A DNA stretch of 64,000 nt from Prorocentrum cordatum (GCA_963575745.1 CAUYUJ010015298.1:37501-101500), one strand, 5' to 3'. Positions 30,701 to 41,664 are shown, counted from the first letter of the stretch. Numbers and translations: made by a program. The notes: generated by a model from the letters alone, not told the origin.

Positions 30701-31030
30701 ACGAGGTTTGTATCCTCGGGGACGCGAATACTGCATAACTTGCGCGGGCTTGTGGATTCGGATACGCGAGTTTCGCGTGATTTACAAGGGTGTATGGCCT
30801 TAGGGGCGCGATTATTAAATTTTGCCCGTGGGTTTATGATATCGGGGGCGCGAATATTGCGTATTGTTCGAGGGTTTATGGCTTCGGGGACGAGATTACG
30901 GCGCAATGCATTCAGGATTACGGCTTCGTGGGCGTGAATATTGCAGACGTTACTAGGGTTTATGGCCTCGGGGACGCGGCTATGACGTAATGTAATAGGG
31001 GTTATGGCTTCGGGAAACCGAATACCATAT
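30700..31030. repeat. Degenerate tandem repeat of about 40-46 bp
   Basis: About eight units of GGTTTATGGCTTCGGGGACG followed by CGAATATTGCGTA, for example near 30750, 30790, 30833, 30880, 30915 and 30958. Confidence 0.75.
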
Positions 31031-31424
31031 ACGTTTCTGTGTCCCACGCCCCCCGAGGAATTCCGAAAACCCTTTCAGGGCGTGATAAAAGAAATCCCAC
31101 TTGGGGCTCCCACCCCTCGCGCGGACAGCAACAATTAGCAGTAAGGAAGCAGAAAGCATGATTGTAAGAGTGGAAACTGGAAACTGCAACTGGAACAGGA
31201 AGCTGCAATCTTTACCCTCGCAGTCTGGTGGCCCCGCAAGGGGGCCGGCGGATTTTGACAGGTGCGCGCGCGTGTGGATGTCGTTGCATGACGGGAAGCG
31301 TGTTCGAGGTATGAGAAGCGAGCTGGACGTTTTGGCTGAACTTGCATCATATCTAATTCAGCTATTACTAATGTAGGGTGGCGGCTTGCATATGATTCTT
31401 CGTTCGCGGATTCCCTCAAAAAAC

Positions 31425-32010
31425 GATGTCGCTTGAGACATCCTCACAAACATGAAATATTCTCGACATCGCGTTTAACAAAAACCAGCGTCTCGCTCGA
31501 GACATTATCGAAAAGCATATCGCCGCGAAATTCCTTCATCTGTAAAACGTGCGTTTCGCCTGAGACATCCTCACACAAATGAGTTGTCCCTGCAGGTGTT
31601 ATGCTGCCGCTTGTGTTGAAAACGGCGTTGTAGCTAGGGACATCCTCGGAAAATGCTCGGCGGCACGGCGGACCAGAAAAAAGAGCACGGCTGAACATTT
31701 GCATCTCGCTGGGGACATCCTAAAACAATGAGATGTTCTCAACATCGTCTTGGCATCGTTCTTGAAGCGCTTCAAGAGGAAGAAATGAAAGCCCAGAAGG
31801 ACTCCAATATGGCTCCAAGAGCGCTTTGATGACTGCCGAAAATGACGATCTCGTCAGGGACATCCTCAAAACATGAAAAAATACAACAGCACCGTTTTGA
31901 ACACTGCTGCTCTGACCTCGTCTTGGGCTCGCTCTTGAAAAGGCTTGCTCCAGACGGCCCAAGCCAGCCTTCTAAAAATGACGATGTCGCTAGTGACACC
32001 CTTAAAAAAT
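31425..32010. repeat. Degenerate array built around GAGACATCCTCAMAAACATGA
   Basis: Copies occur near 31433, 31497, 31560, 31640, 31713, 31857 and 31990, spaced irregularly (63-145 bp). Several are followed by ATGAAAT/ATGAGAT and TTCTCRACATCG. The motif is shared with the 6.6-7.2 and 10.1-11.0 kb arrays. Confidence 0.7.
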
Positions 32011-32079
32011 TAGGCATTGCACCCATTCTTTCCGTACCCATTTCGGGCGTCCAGAAGAAGGCCGACATGTTGTTTTATA

Positions 32080-32525
32080 CAATGGCATGAAACATGTCGC
32101 ATTCTATTTCAATGCGCCGGCATGCGCGCGCAACGAGAGAAAACGCCGCACAACCACGCACAGAAATGGCATGCACGCACATATCCTCATGCACATGATG
32201 TTGTGCATGTGCAAAAAGATGTGTATGTGTGCACTTATTCTTTCTGCGTTCGTACCTATACACACTTACGCGCATGTCCGTTTACAGGGTACTACATGTA
32301 TAGGTATATGCCGCGCGCATGTGTACATGCACGCGCGATATGTTATGGTTGCACACCTGTTGTGGGCGCGCGGGCTCGTGCCCTCATGCGCATGCCCTAT
32401 ACTTTTGAACGCGCAAGCGGACATGGATACAGTCTATTTCAACGCACGCACTCACACACATATATATATATATGTATATACATGTATATGCATGCATTGC
32501 GTTAGCAGGTTCGATGTTGTATTGC
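32080..32525. other. CATGCRCAC-rich sequence with a short TA run
   Basis: Alternating purine-pyrimidine stretches (GCGCGCATGTGTACATGC, CACACATATATATATATATG at 32454-32475). No gene. Confidence 0.6.
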
Positions 32526-32529
32526 ATCT

Positions 32530-33120
32530 ATGCGCATGAGCAAGGTCCAGGAATTCGACATCGATCGGGTCGCTCATGGGCCTGCGCGCCGGCGCGGCGG
32601 CCGCCCCGGGGCGCGCGCCGACGCGGGGGGGAAGGAGAGCCCCCTAGACAAATCGCGACGAAGGACATTTCTGTTGGCGCTCGAGCTCCCCGGCGCGACC
32701 CCCCGCGCGAAGCTGCCCGCGAAGCCCAGGGAGCACCGCCAGAGGGCGAACCCGGAGATGGCGGGGTCGACGGGCAACCTGGGGAGCGCCCGCGCGGCGA
32801 ACATGGCCACGTCGACCAAGTGGCCCTTGACGGCCCTCATCATCGAGCTTTCGCGGGAGCTGAGTTCGCGCCTGATGGCGCCGAGCCTAGACTGGCTACC
32901 GCACGAGGAGAGCCGGGAAGCGGGCGACCTCGGCAACGTGGAGGACTTCGACGAGCCACTCAGGATCCACGCGGCGGCCGCGGACCTGAAGTGCCACGCG
33001 CTCGACGAGATGACGCAGCCCCCCAGGAATTCCACGAGTCGATCGTCGATGAGGGGTCGGCCGCCGCGGGCCGGAAATCCGCAGCGGAGCGCGGCCCAGG
33101 GGGTCGCGGCGCGCGCGCCT
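32530..33120 (+). pseudogene. Fragment of a retroelement polyprotein (C-terminal RNase H-like region)
   Basis: The frame reads KVQEFDIDRVAHG, KSRRRTFLLALELPGA, NMATSTKWPLTALIIELSRE, LDWLPHEESREAGDLGN and FDEPLRI. The pattern (K-PL-ALIIEL...W-PREEN-EADDLTN...F) is one I associate with the end of RNase H domains in abundant dinoflagellate reverse-transcriptase elements, recalled from pattern rather than searched. After about 33030 the frame continues without sense into GC-rich sequence, so this is a 5'-truncated fragment. Confidence 0.4.
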
Positions 33121-33945
33121 GACCCCGCGGCGACAGCATGGCCCAGACCGTCTCGGACGACGTCGCGCGGGCGGAGCCGTAGGTGGCGACGGCGGCGCGC
33201 CGGGCCCCGTGGGACCCATCGGGGCGGCGTGCCCAGCGCCTGCGGGTTTGTCTTGCCCCCCGCCTTCCGGCGGGCGCCGCCGCTGGACCCCCCCTCGTCT
33301 CCGCCGCGCCGGCGGGGGGTGCAAAGCTTCGAAACCGCGCCCGCGCCCCTCGCGCGCGGCGCGGCGCGTCAGGAGGAGCGGCGGCGCGTGAGTCACGGGG
33401 CGAGAGGGGCGAGGCGCGGCCGGTGGGCCTCGACGCTGGCAGCGTCCGGGGGGGGGGCAGGGTGCCGCGTTTTGCGCCTCCGGGCCCCCGCCCCGTTCCT
33501 CCTTTGGCGGCCCACTCCCATCGCAGAAAGGGGGCATCGAGTTCCTGGAAGTGGCTCGGGCCCTTGCGCCACGGTGCCTCCGTCTCCGCCGGCCGCACAA
33601 CGGGCATGCGCCGCCATCGCACAGTTCGTAGGGCCATCCGAGGATGCGCCCCCGCGCGCCAACGCGAACCTGCATCCTCTCAGTATGCCCGATGCCTGTG
33701 GCCAGTTGGGCTCAGGCGCTCGGCCGATGTTGGATAACCCACCCACCGCCCCGGGGCATCAAGTTCCTGGGAGTGGTCCAGGCCTCTGCGCTACAGGGCC
33801 CCCGTCTCCACCACCGGTACAAGAGACATCAAAGTTACCCCTTTTTCTTTTATCGCTATCACGCCGCCCGACAGGCCAATCGAGAATGCACATTGGAACC
33901 ACAGAACGAAAATATTGGACACTGCATTAGAATACACAACGATTA
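33121..33945. other. Very GC-rich sequence with an internal duplication
   Basis: Two diverged copies near 33530-33590 and 33755-33815 encode HRVPGSGSGPCATVPPSPP and HQVPGSGPGLCATGPPSPP in the same plus frame. It may be repeat sequence or part of a Pro-rich frame; no gene is called. Confidence 0.4.
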
Positions 33946-34379
33946 ACACCTGGGACTAGAAGTTCCGAAGGAAACAACGCGAAGAAGTAAACTTCCGTGT
34001 TTGGGAGAGCGAAAATCTTACTGCAAGTCTTAACGAAACAGAAGGGAACGTTCTGCAACCCGCTATAACCAGAATCCATGTGTGATCCGCTACCAAAGTA
34101 GTCCTCTTGTATTCCGCTACAAAATGACTCCCCTTAGAAAGGGTTCCCGGACCCCCACCCCCGGGAATCCAGCGGCGCGCCCTCTGGCATCCATGCACGA
34201 TACTCACGGCTCATGTCTGGTGTTGATGTGCGCGGTTGTTGTCGATTATAGGCGTCCGTCCTTGATATGTGTTTGCTACTGATGTCAGCCACCGTGCCGC
34301 TAGGCACTGAACGGAGCACCTTTCGGACCCTTGAATTTGTTATGTTGAGCGTTGCAAATGTTGTTTTAGGAACCCAGGC

Positions 34380-34985
34380 CCCCAATGGCCGGATCTCCTG
34401 CGGGATTCTCGCTTGGATTCGGGGGGGGTCCCGTGATTTTCCCTGGGGTCGGAGAGCCCCAAGGCCAAGTGGTCCCAAGAGGGTAGTTGAAGTCCAAAAG
34501 GGCCACCAGACGGCCCAAGAGGACCCCGACACCTCCGTTTGCGAACGGCAGTTCTACGCGAAGTTGGGAACCCAAGGCGGCTACAAAACGTACCAAAAAC
34601 CCCCCGAGAAACCCCAAGAGGACCCGCAGGAAAGTTCCGAGAGGTTCTATTCACTGTTGCCCTATAGTTTTGTCTACCGATGTTTGTTTCCTCGCCTTGT
34701 CCGGCTTCGGGCATCCCAGAGCAACCCCAGAGAGCCTCAAGATCACACCAAGACAGCCAAAGAGCCACAAGATTGACCAAGAGGACCTCAACCAAGACGA
34801 CCCAGAAGGGCACGAAACCGGCCCAAGAGGCTTCCAAATGCCTTGAGGGACCCAAGAGTAGGAAAGCGAAGGTGCTTCGAAAGCGTTTCCCCCAATGAGT
34901 GCCTTCAAGACACCCAGCATGCCCCAAGGAGCCCCCCTTGAAGCGCCGAAGAAGCTTCAAGAGAGGTCAAAGAGGCCACTCAGAG
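34380..34985. repeat. CCCAAGAGG low-complexity block (complement of CTTGGGG)
   Basis: Scattered CCAAGAGGACC, CCCCGAGAAACC and AAGAGGCCAC units, the reverse-complement family of 36.6-37.9 kb. 34.99-35.56 kb is unique TG-rich sequence without a gene. Confidence 0.65.
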
Positions 34986-35569
34986 GCCGCCGACCTTTGG
35001 CCAACAACCCCGAAGGCAACTCGATTGGGCTGTGATTCGTTTGCTGGTGCGTAGAACAGGTGAATGTGATTCATTGGTGTTGTTGGTTCCTGTCGCTAGT
35101 ATATGGTGCGATCGGCTATAATAGTTGCATGTGTGGTGTATGCGTGCTGTAGATGTCTGCTCGTTACGCGTGTACTGGTGTACGTTGCTGGTATACGTTG
35201 TTGGTATGTACGCCTGGTGCGGGCACATGCTGTATGTGATTGATATGTGGCCTTGCCGTGTCATGCGAACGTGGGTTAATAATATATGATGATAGTGTGT
35301 GTGTGTTGTTGATGACTGCTATGTGTGCGTGGTGTTGGTGTATGCCGTCGTTGTCAGTTCCAGGTTAATCATCTCGGACATGTTTTATTTATGATCCAAC
35401 TATTTGTGTGACTTGTGGTTGATGAATATGGTTGTTGCACTTCTGAATGACCGTCGCTGCCGTACTATATCGGTGCGTTATTGGCGTACGATCGTGATAT
35501 ATGTTGTCGGTGTCTAGTCGATCTGCATGGTGTTGACGTATGTGTTGTGCCTGCTCTTGGTGTCTGTCG

Positions 35570-35760
35570 TGCATCGTTTGTTCTTCATAGCTTGTACCAC
35601 ATGGTTTGCACCACACGGCGTACGCGACTCAGCTTACGCCATATGGGTTTCCAGCCTGCACCACACAGTTTACACATCCGCAGTGCAAACATCTACTGCT
35701 TGCGGCCAACGCTTGCCAACACAAATTGGATGGAGGAGTTGCGGGATCGACCTGGATGGC
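35570..35760 (+). repeat. Dispersed repeat, copy 1 (CCACAYGGTTTGCACC type)
   Basis: Units such as GCTTGTACCACATGGTTTGC are followed by CCGCAGTGCAAACATCTACT and GAGGAGTTGCGGGATCGACC. The reverse complement of 47865-48135 (inside intron 3 of the arsH gene) carries the same blocks in the same order. Confidence 0.6.
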
Positions 35761-35844
35761 CAAGAACCGGTCTGCTAAACCGAGGCTCGGGCCCGGAAAA
35801 GGTCTGCGGGTGCTCGGTGGTCGTGTGCGCTTCCCCCTCCCCAG

Positions 35845-36006
35845 GTTCCAGAGAAGCGACACGATGGCTGTGCAGATGGACTTCCAGAGGCATGGCCGCC
35901 CCTCCCTCTCGAGGCAGGCTCAGCCGCAGGTGCAGTGAAATATGAGGATGGGGAGGAGGACGACGACGAGGATGAAGATGAGGAGACAGAGGGGGGTGAG
36001 AAGTGA
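35845..36006 (+). CDS. Possible terminal exon with an acidic C-terminus
   Basis: After the acceptor CCCCAG a frame of 53 codons runs to TGA at 36006: VPEKRHDGCADGLPEA..., then AVKYEDGEEDDDEDEDEE. An acidic tail is common at ends of nuclear proteins. However, other frames are also open here and upstream exons are not identified, so this is tentative. Confidence 0.25.
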   Translation, partial: VPEKRHDGCADGLPEAWPPLPLEAGSAAGAVKYEDGEEDDDEDEDEETEGGEK

Positions 36007-36115
36007 GGAGAATGAGAGGCAGGAGGGGGAGGAGGGCTACAGTGTATCAGGTTGCGTTGCCGAGGTTATTCTCCACGGCTCGGGGGCAGGGGGGCGCTGC
36101 AAGCACAGCTCTCCT

Positions 36116-36238
36116 TATTCCTCCTCCTCCTCCTCCTCCTCCTCCTCCTCCTCCTCCTCCTCCTCCTCCTCCTGTCCATCTTTCCCTCTTCGCGAGAGGG
36201 GAGGAGGAGGAGGAGGAGGAGGAGGAGGAGGAGGATTT
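36116..36238. repeat. (TCC)n ... (GGA)n inverted microsatellite
   Basis: About 18 TCC units are followed after a 25-bp spacer containing CTCTTCGCGAGAGG by about 12 GGA units. The two arms can pair as one long hairpin. Confidence 0.85.
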
Positions 36239-36604
36239 GCTGAGACTTCGCTCGGACGGTCGCGGTGCAGGGCCGAGACCGCGAAGCACATCTCTGGCCA
36301 AGCTCCATGTGGGATTCGGAAGGCATGGTTCGATTACACGGGCAACCGGGCGGCGTCGGAACTAGTTCTGGGCATTTCGCGTAGCCCCACCAGCCCATCC
36401 AGAAACCATGCCTTGAACAGGGATGTGGGGGAGAAGGCAGTGGAAGAAAGGGCTGGGTAAGACGTCGTACCCCAAGAGGGGGAGGATGGAGGAGGAATCG
36501 GAGGTGGAGGAGGAGGAGGGGGTGAAGGGGGTGGAGGGAGGAGGAAGGAGGAGGAACAAGTGGATTCGGAAGATGAGGGGGGGATGAGGAGGAGGGCGAG
36601 CAGA

Positions 36605-36850
36605 AAGGGCAGATGTCTCTTGGATGCCTCTCGGATCCTCGTCGAATTTCTTTCGAGAGCTTCTTGGAGTCCTCTTGGGGCGTCTTGGGAGTCTCTCCGA
36701 AGTCTGGGGGGCCTCTTGATGCGTCTTGGGTGCCTCTAGGGGGCCACATGGAACCTCTTCGGGGTCTCTTTGGGGCATCTGGGGGGCATCGTGGGAGCCC
36801 ATTGGGGCTTCCTGGGCACCTCTTGGGGCCCTCTTGGTGAAGAAGGGGGT
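36605..36850. repeat. CTTGGGG low-complexity block
   Basis: TCTTGGGGCGTCTTGGG-type units. A short dispersed repeat follows (CTAAACCACTCAGGATCAGA at 36871), matched at 37937 by CTAAACCACCTACTCCCAGA; both continue GGGCTGGTGGG. Confidence 0.7.
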
Positions 36851-37329
36851 TGGACGAAGAAGAAGCTCCCTAAACCACTCAGGATCAGAGGGCTGGTGGG
36901 GTTAGACCTCCCCGCGGCAGAACCATCCTTCATTCGATGGCTTGGCAAGCACAGCCCACGCGTTGAGAAACGGAGCGCCTCGGTCTTCTGGATGCTGTCC
37001 TTTCGGCCCAGCAGAACACCTCGGTCTGGTTTGGCATGGGATTCGTTACCCGTTGGCGGCACCGTGTAGCAAAGTCATGGCTGTGTTGCGCCATAGAAGA
37101 TGGAGATAGTGACGTGAATTGTTCTCGAGTCTCCCCGACATCCCTGGGCAGTCGTGCAATTCTTGACGCTTTGTGTGTCTCCGCCAGCCCATCCAACAAC
37201 GATGCACAGACGATTTGACTGTTTCGGGGAAGTGTGGGAGCACGAAGTGGAGCACAGAGAGGGGGCAGCTGTCGAACGAACATCGGGATCAACCAGAAGC
37301 GCCTTCGCAGATCTTTCGATGTGGGAGCA

Positions 37330-37860
37330 TGTTGGCAGCTTACTTGGGCCATTGGGGGGTCTTGGGGCCATTTGAAAAGCCATTGTGGCACTCTTGGGGC
37401 CCTCTTGGGCTCCCCTGGAGCCATCGTTGGAGCCTTGGGGGTGCTCATGGGGCAATCTGGGAGGCCATCGATCAAAGAAAGGGGATAACTAATTACGGAC
37501 CCCCGTCGGAGGCAGCAGAATTGCCTCTTGGGAAGCTCTTGGGCGCTCTTGGGGCCGTCTTGGCCCCCTCTGAGAGGCTCGCTTGGGCCACCTTGGAGCC
37601 ATCTTGAGGCTTCAAGATCCCATCGTAAGCGAAAGGACGAGAAGACACAAACGTTGACGTGGCCTTCCGGGGGGGTCTTGGAAGTATCTTAGCCACTTGG
37701 AACCGTCTCGAGACGGTCATGGTGCCTTTTGGAGGCATGTTGGAAACTATATCCGGCCATATTAGGCTATCGTGTGCGACCATGGAGGCCATCTTTGGCT
37801 ATCGGGGGCCCTCTTGGGACCATCTTGGGCCCGCTTGGACGCTATAACTCCTCGCGACCA
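37330..37860. repeat. CTTGGGGCCCTCTTGGG low-complexity block
   Basis: Same vocabulary as the block at 36.6 kb. 37.86-38.55 kb is unique spacer without a supported gene. Confidence 0.7.
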
Positions 37861-38552
37861 GGCCCGTCTAGACCCAGGGAGGGGGAGAGGTAAACCTTTC
37901 ACCGAAGGAGAAAAGGTGGTTGGAAGAACTGACTCGCTAAACCACCTACTCCCAGAGGGCTGGTGGGATTTGTGACCAGGTGCAGTCGGGCATTGCAGGA
38001 AATCCAGCTCAATATTCACAGCGATTTTACGCGTGATCTTTGTCATCATTGGTTCCAGTGAAGGCTGAATGAGGCGCAATATTCAATGTTTCGTGTAATT
38101 GTCAGTGCAACCATCTCATATGCAGGCTTAGTCATATTCTGCCCCACTGCCTGCAAAAGCGGCTTGTCATGAACAGGCTTTTGAGTGATTAGCAGACCCT
38201 GACTTGCACGATCCGCTGCAGCTTGGCCTGCCATCGGCTTGAACTTTCGAGTTGTCGGCCTCCGGGGGGCCTCGAGGGTCCCTGGCACAACACTTGGCAT
38301 CGCTCGGACGTGTGCATTTTTCCTTCGGCGAGGACCATCGAGGAGCATCCTTGATCATTTGGCGAACCACGCACGAAACCGAAACAAACACAGGGAATGG
38401 ACGTCCGAGCGATGGCGAGAACAAAAATGGACGGCCCAGAACGAAACATTTGTCTGGGCGAAGGTGTCGGGGCCTCTGGGGGCCGACGTTGCGAAAAGAG
38501 CACGGCGTCGGATGACGGGGGTTCTGTTGTTCACATCAACGATCTGTTTCTA

Positions 38553-38780
38553 GGCCCCCTAGATGGGGTCGGAGTAGATGTGGTCGGAGGATCGCGCCGC
38601 ATCGCCGATGCCTCGCCGATGCGGCTCGATGCGGAGCCTGATTTTCTCCACGCGATCGTCGCCGATGCGTCGCCGATGCATCGCTGTTGCATCGCCGATG
38701 CATCGCCGATGCATCGCCGATGTATCGCTGATGCAGCGCGATCCTCCGACCCTATTTACTCCGACCCCATCTAGGAGGCC
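38553..38780. mobile_element. 228-bp MITE-like element: 44-bp TIRs, TCTA target duplication, internal 12-bp repeats
   Basis: Left arm 38553-38596 (GGCCCCCTAGATGGGG...GGATCGCG) and right arm 38737-38780 are inverted copies with 4 mismatches in 44. TCTA lies directly outside both ends (38549-38552 and 38781-38784). The 140-bp core is a tandem array of GATGCATCGCC-type units. Structure and duplication fit a non-autonomous DNA transposon; no superfamily is assigned. It ends 38 bp before the ATG of the next gene and could affect its 5' region. Confidence 0.8.
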
Positions 38781-38818
38781 TCTATTGTTTAAGCCTCAGC
38801 TGGCCTCATTACTCGATC

Positions 38819-40741
38819 ATGCGCGTGTTCAGACATGGCTCACGAGGTACAAGGCTGTTGCCAGTTTCCGGGGGCGCGATGTCCGTGGGGGGTCGCCCGC
38901 CGGTGCACTCCACGTTCTACCACGATGCTCCTCGGCCAGTCACTCTGAAGTGCAGCTATGGCGATGAGGTTGAGCTCCTCGAGGACGTGCACGTGGTGAA
39001 AGCCACTCTAGGGTGCGACAAGAACAGGAGGCGCGAAAAGTCAGAGAACGTGAGGCAAGCCGTGCAGCAGCTGTACGACGCGGGCATGCGCACCTTGCCC
39101 GCGAAGCTGCTCTCCGACGGCAGTGACCTCTCGTGCCGGTGCTGCCCCGACGGGCCCTGGCTGTCTGTGACCCTCGGCAGGGGGCCGGCGAGATCGCCAA
39201 GGTCCCGCTCTGCCGAGCTCCCGCGCGCGGAGGCCTCTGGCAGGAAGCGCGGGCACGAGGAGCTGAACCCGCGCGACAAAGCAAAGCTTGAGCACGTACT
39301 GAAGGAGCACGGGCTCGACGTCACCGCACACCTGGTGCTCGTCGACGCCCTGGACGAAGCGAGCAGGCGGGCGACGATGGCGCCCGGCAGGTACCATCCA
39401 CCAGACGCCTTCACCACACGGACCATCGGGCAGGTGCACGAAGATTTGATGAGGTATGGCATCCTGAAGACGCCGCAAAGGACGCCGAAACAGCTGAATC
39501 TCACCTGCCCAACATCAGGCTGCCTACTCACGATGCTGCAATTCCTGATGTCCAGAGGGAAGGAGTACATCACAGGCAGCACTGACGACGAGAAGGATCA
39601 GAACAAGAGGAGGTTTGAGATGGAGCTTAATTCAGTTTGCTTTTACCTGGACATGCCGGAGGTGCTGAGCAAGTGGTGCGCGCTGCGCGGGCCAGGAGGT
39701 GGCAGCGGTCGCTCGCCGTGCTGCGTGCTGCTGCACGCTCAGGAGATCGATCCCCAGCACCTTAAGAAGTGGGCGATCATAGTGTGCAACCCGCTGGGCG
39801 AGCCCAGGCTTCTCAATCTCCAGCCAGAGGTATCTGAAGCCTTTAAGGTGCTGGAGAGGACAGGTGCGACCGTGACCTACGCCGACTCGTCGGAGGGCAT
39901 TCCTGCAGGCGACTACGATGCCATCTACGTCATGGGCCACCTCAATGTGAAGGGCAGCCCAAGCGCCGCAGCACTGCTGCCGAAGGGGCGCGCGCCGCCC
40001 AAGTTTGCCGTCTGCAACGGATGTGCCTCGGAGCCGCTGGCGATGGAACTCCACGAAGCCGGCGTGCGCTTCGTCGTGTGCTGGGATGCGGAGGTGCCCG
40101 ACGTCGTGGCCGCGACGTTTGGGAGGGAGCTGCTGATGCGCCTTGCAAATGTTGATGGCCCAATCGGTAAGTTCCAGATCGGGGAGGCGTTCAAATTCGC
40201 GATCGGTCGGGTGCCGTGGGAAGCGATCGCCAACTACCCGATCGCTGTTGAGGACGACGACGACGACGACGTCCCGGTAGCCACGGGTGCCCACAGCGAG
40301 CACGACCCGCCCGGCAAACCCGAGGCAGCCAAGCAGCCATACGCCAGGGCTGTGCAGCAGCACGACGACGAGGCGTTGGCGCGTGCTCTACAGCACCAGG
40401 AGTACGATCTGGCGCTGGTGCCAGATGCTGCGGGCTCCGAGGTGGTGGCGCGCGCGCTGCAGCGGGAGTCCGACGAGGCTGCGGGGCGCGCGCTGGCGCA
40501 GGCGCTCGACGACGAGCTGGCGGCGGATGTGACGCGGAGGGTGCAGGCGTTGCGGATAGCTTTGCCGGTCGACCTTTTTGTCCTGGTCGCGGGCTGCCCT
40601 GTGGTCGGCATGGCAGTGCAGAGGGCCAGCTGCCCGCCCGCCGCGGCGGCCCTCGAGCGCGCCGCGGCGGGCCTCAAGCGCGCCGCGGAGGTCACGTGCG
40701 GTGTAGTCGAGGCGTTCAAGCGGGCACGCCTCCCTACCTGA
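38819..40741 (+). CDS. 640-aa CHAT/caspase-like protein with C-terminal helical repeats
   Basis: The frame is open from ATG 38819 to TGA 40741. Met21 (38879) is an alternative start. Residues about 320-460 resemble a CHAT (caspase-fold peptidase) domain: a strand plus His in YDAIYVMGHLN (His374) and a strand plus Cys in FAVCNGCASEPLAMELHEAG (Cys402), then RFVVCWDAEVPDVVAATFGR, matching the usual 'V-W-x-VPD' segment after the catalytic Cys. The N-terminal 300 residues are unassigned and include SCRCCP and a basic RKRGHEELNPRDK segment. After an acidic run (EDDDDDD) the C-terminus has DDEALARALQHQEYDLAL and similar helices, loosely like ubiquitin-interacting motifs. The predicted role is a cysteine peptidase or signalling scaffold; homology is by motif only. 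Confidence 0.7.
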   Translation: MRVFRHGSRGTRLLPVSGGAMSVGGRPPVHSTFYHDAPRPVTLKCSYGDEVELLEDVHVVKATLGCDKNRRREKSENVRQAVQQLYDAGMRTLPAKLLSDGSDLSCRCCPDGPWLSVTLGRGPARSPRSRSAELPRAEASGRKRGHEELNPRDKAKLEHVLKEHGLDVTAHLVLVDALDEASRRATMAPGRYHPPDAFTTRTIGQVHEDLMRYGILKTPQRTPKQLNLTCPTSGCLLTMLQFLMSRGKEYITGSTDDEKDQNKRRFEMELNSVCFYLDMPEVLSKWCALRGPGGGSGRSPCCVLLHAQEIDPQHLKKWAIIVCNPLGEPRLLNLQPEVSEAFKVLERTGATVTYADSSEGIPAGDYDAIYVMGHLNVKGSPSAAALLPKGRAPPKFAVCNGCASEPLAMELHEAGVRFVVCWDAEVPDVVAATFGRELLMRLANVDGPIGKFQIGEAFKFAIGRVPWEAIANYPIAVEDDDDDDVPVATGAHSEHDPPGKPEAAKQPYARAVQQHDDEALARALQHQEYDLALVPDAAGSEVVARALQRESDEAAGRALAQALDDELAADVTRRVQALRIALPVDLFVLVAGCPVVGMAVQRASCPPAAAALERAAAGLKRAAEVTCGVVEAFKRARLPT

Positions 40742-41595
40742 GCGGCGACTGCGCGCGACGGGCCAGGAGCCAGCAGCGCCACGCCAAATGGGTCGGTGGA
40801 TAGGCGACGCCCGCTGGGCAGGTCTGGGCGCCAACGTTCCGTCCGCGCTTGACTAGCGGTGCCGCACCTTTTTCGTACACGTCCACCGTCTGCAGAGCTC
40901 ATCCCTGCAGACTTACAGAGGTAGTCTCTGTGGCGCTCTTTTTTGCTCCGTACGTAGCTAGATCGGTGCCCAGTGCTTGCAGAGCCCGTCTCTGCTTGCC
41001 GCGCTTTTTGTATTCGCCCTCATAGCTGCGTCGGCCGCCCGCTGCTGCCTGTGTCAGAGGCGGGGACCGAGGCACGCGTCACAGTTGAGGACCGCGCTCG
41101 CGTCACCGACACATTTCAAAGACACCCCGGCCAGGCCCCAACGTCACGGCCAGCCGCCGCCTCTCGCCGCCGCCGGCCGCCGCCGCCGCCGCGGTGGCCC
41201 AGCGCTGCTTCTCGCGCGCGCCGTTCCGCGCCGACGTCCTCGTCCTCGCAGTCGCTGTGGCCGCCGGAAGCCGTTGCCGCCATCGTCGCCGCCGCCGTCG
41301 TCCCCAGGCCTCGGACGGGCTGGTTGTTCTCAGTCTCGAGCGTCTTTCGCGTTCATTTCGGCCGCCCGCGTTCGCTTTTGGGCTTGGGGGGCGTAAGACA
41401 CGGACCGGGGAGGAAGAATGCCCCCAAGAGCGGGGTCGAGACCGCTGGGGCCCGCGCATCGAGAAGAGCACCATCATCGAAAACCTCGGGCAAGGATCGG
41501 GGTTCGAGGGCGAGGTTCGAGAATCGAGGCGCTGAGATACTGTTGGCACCCCTTCTGGCCCCCCCGTGGCCACAGCTGAATGAGTATTGAAAGAC
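40742..41595. other. Intergenic, GC-rich, no supported gene
   Basis: CTGCAGA/GTCTCTG motifs recur (CTGCAGAGCTCATCCCTGCAG at about 40892; TGCAGAGCCCGTCTCTGCTTG at about 40978). No credible frame. Confidence 0.55.
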
Positions 41596-41644
41596 TGGCC
41601 AGAAAGCACTCAACGACAGGTCCCAGGGTCGGTTTTCGAGGCAA

Positions 41645-41664
41645 GGTCGTCGTCGTCGTCGCCG

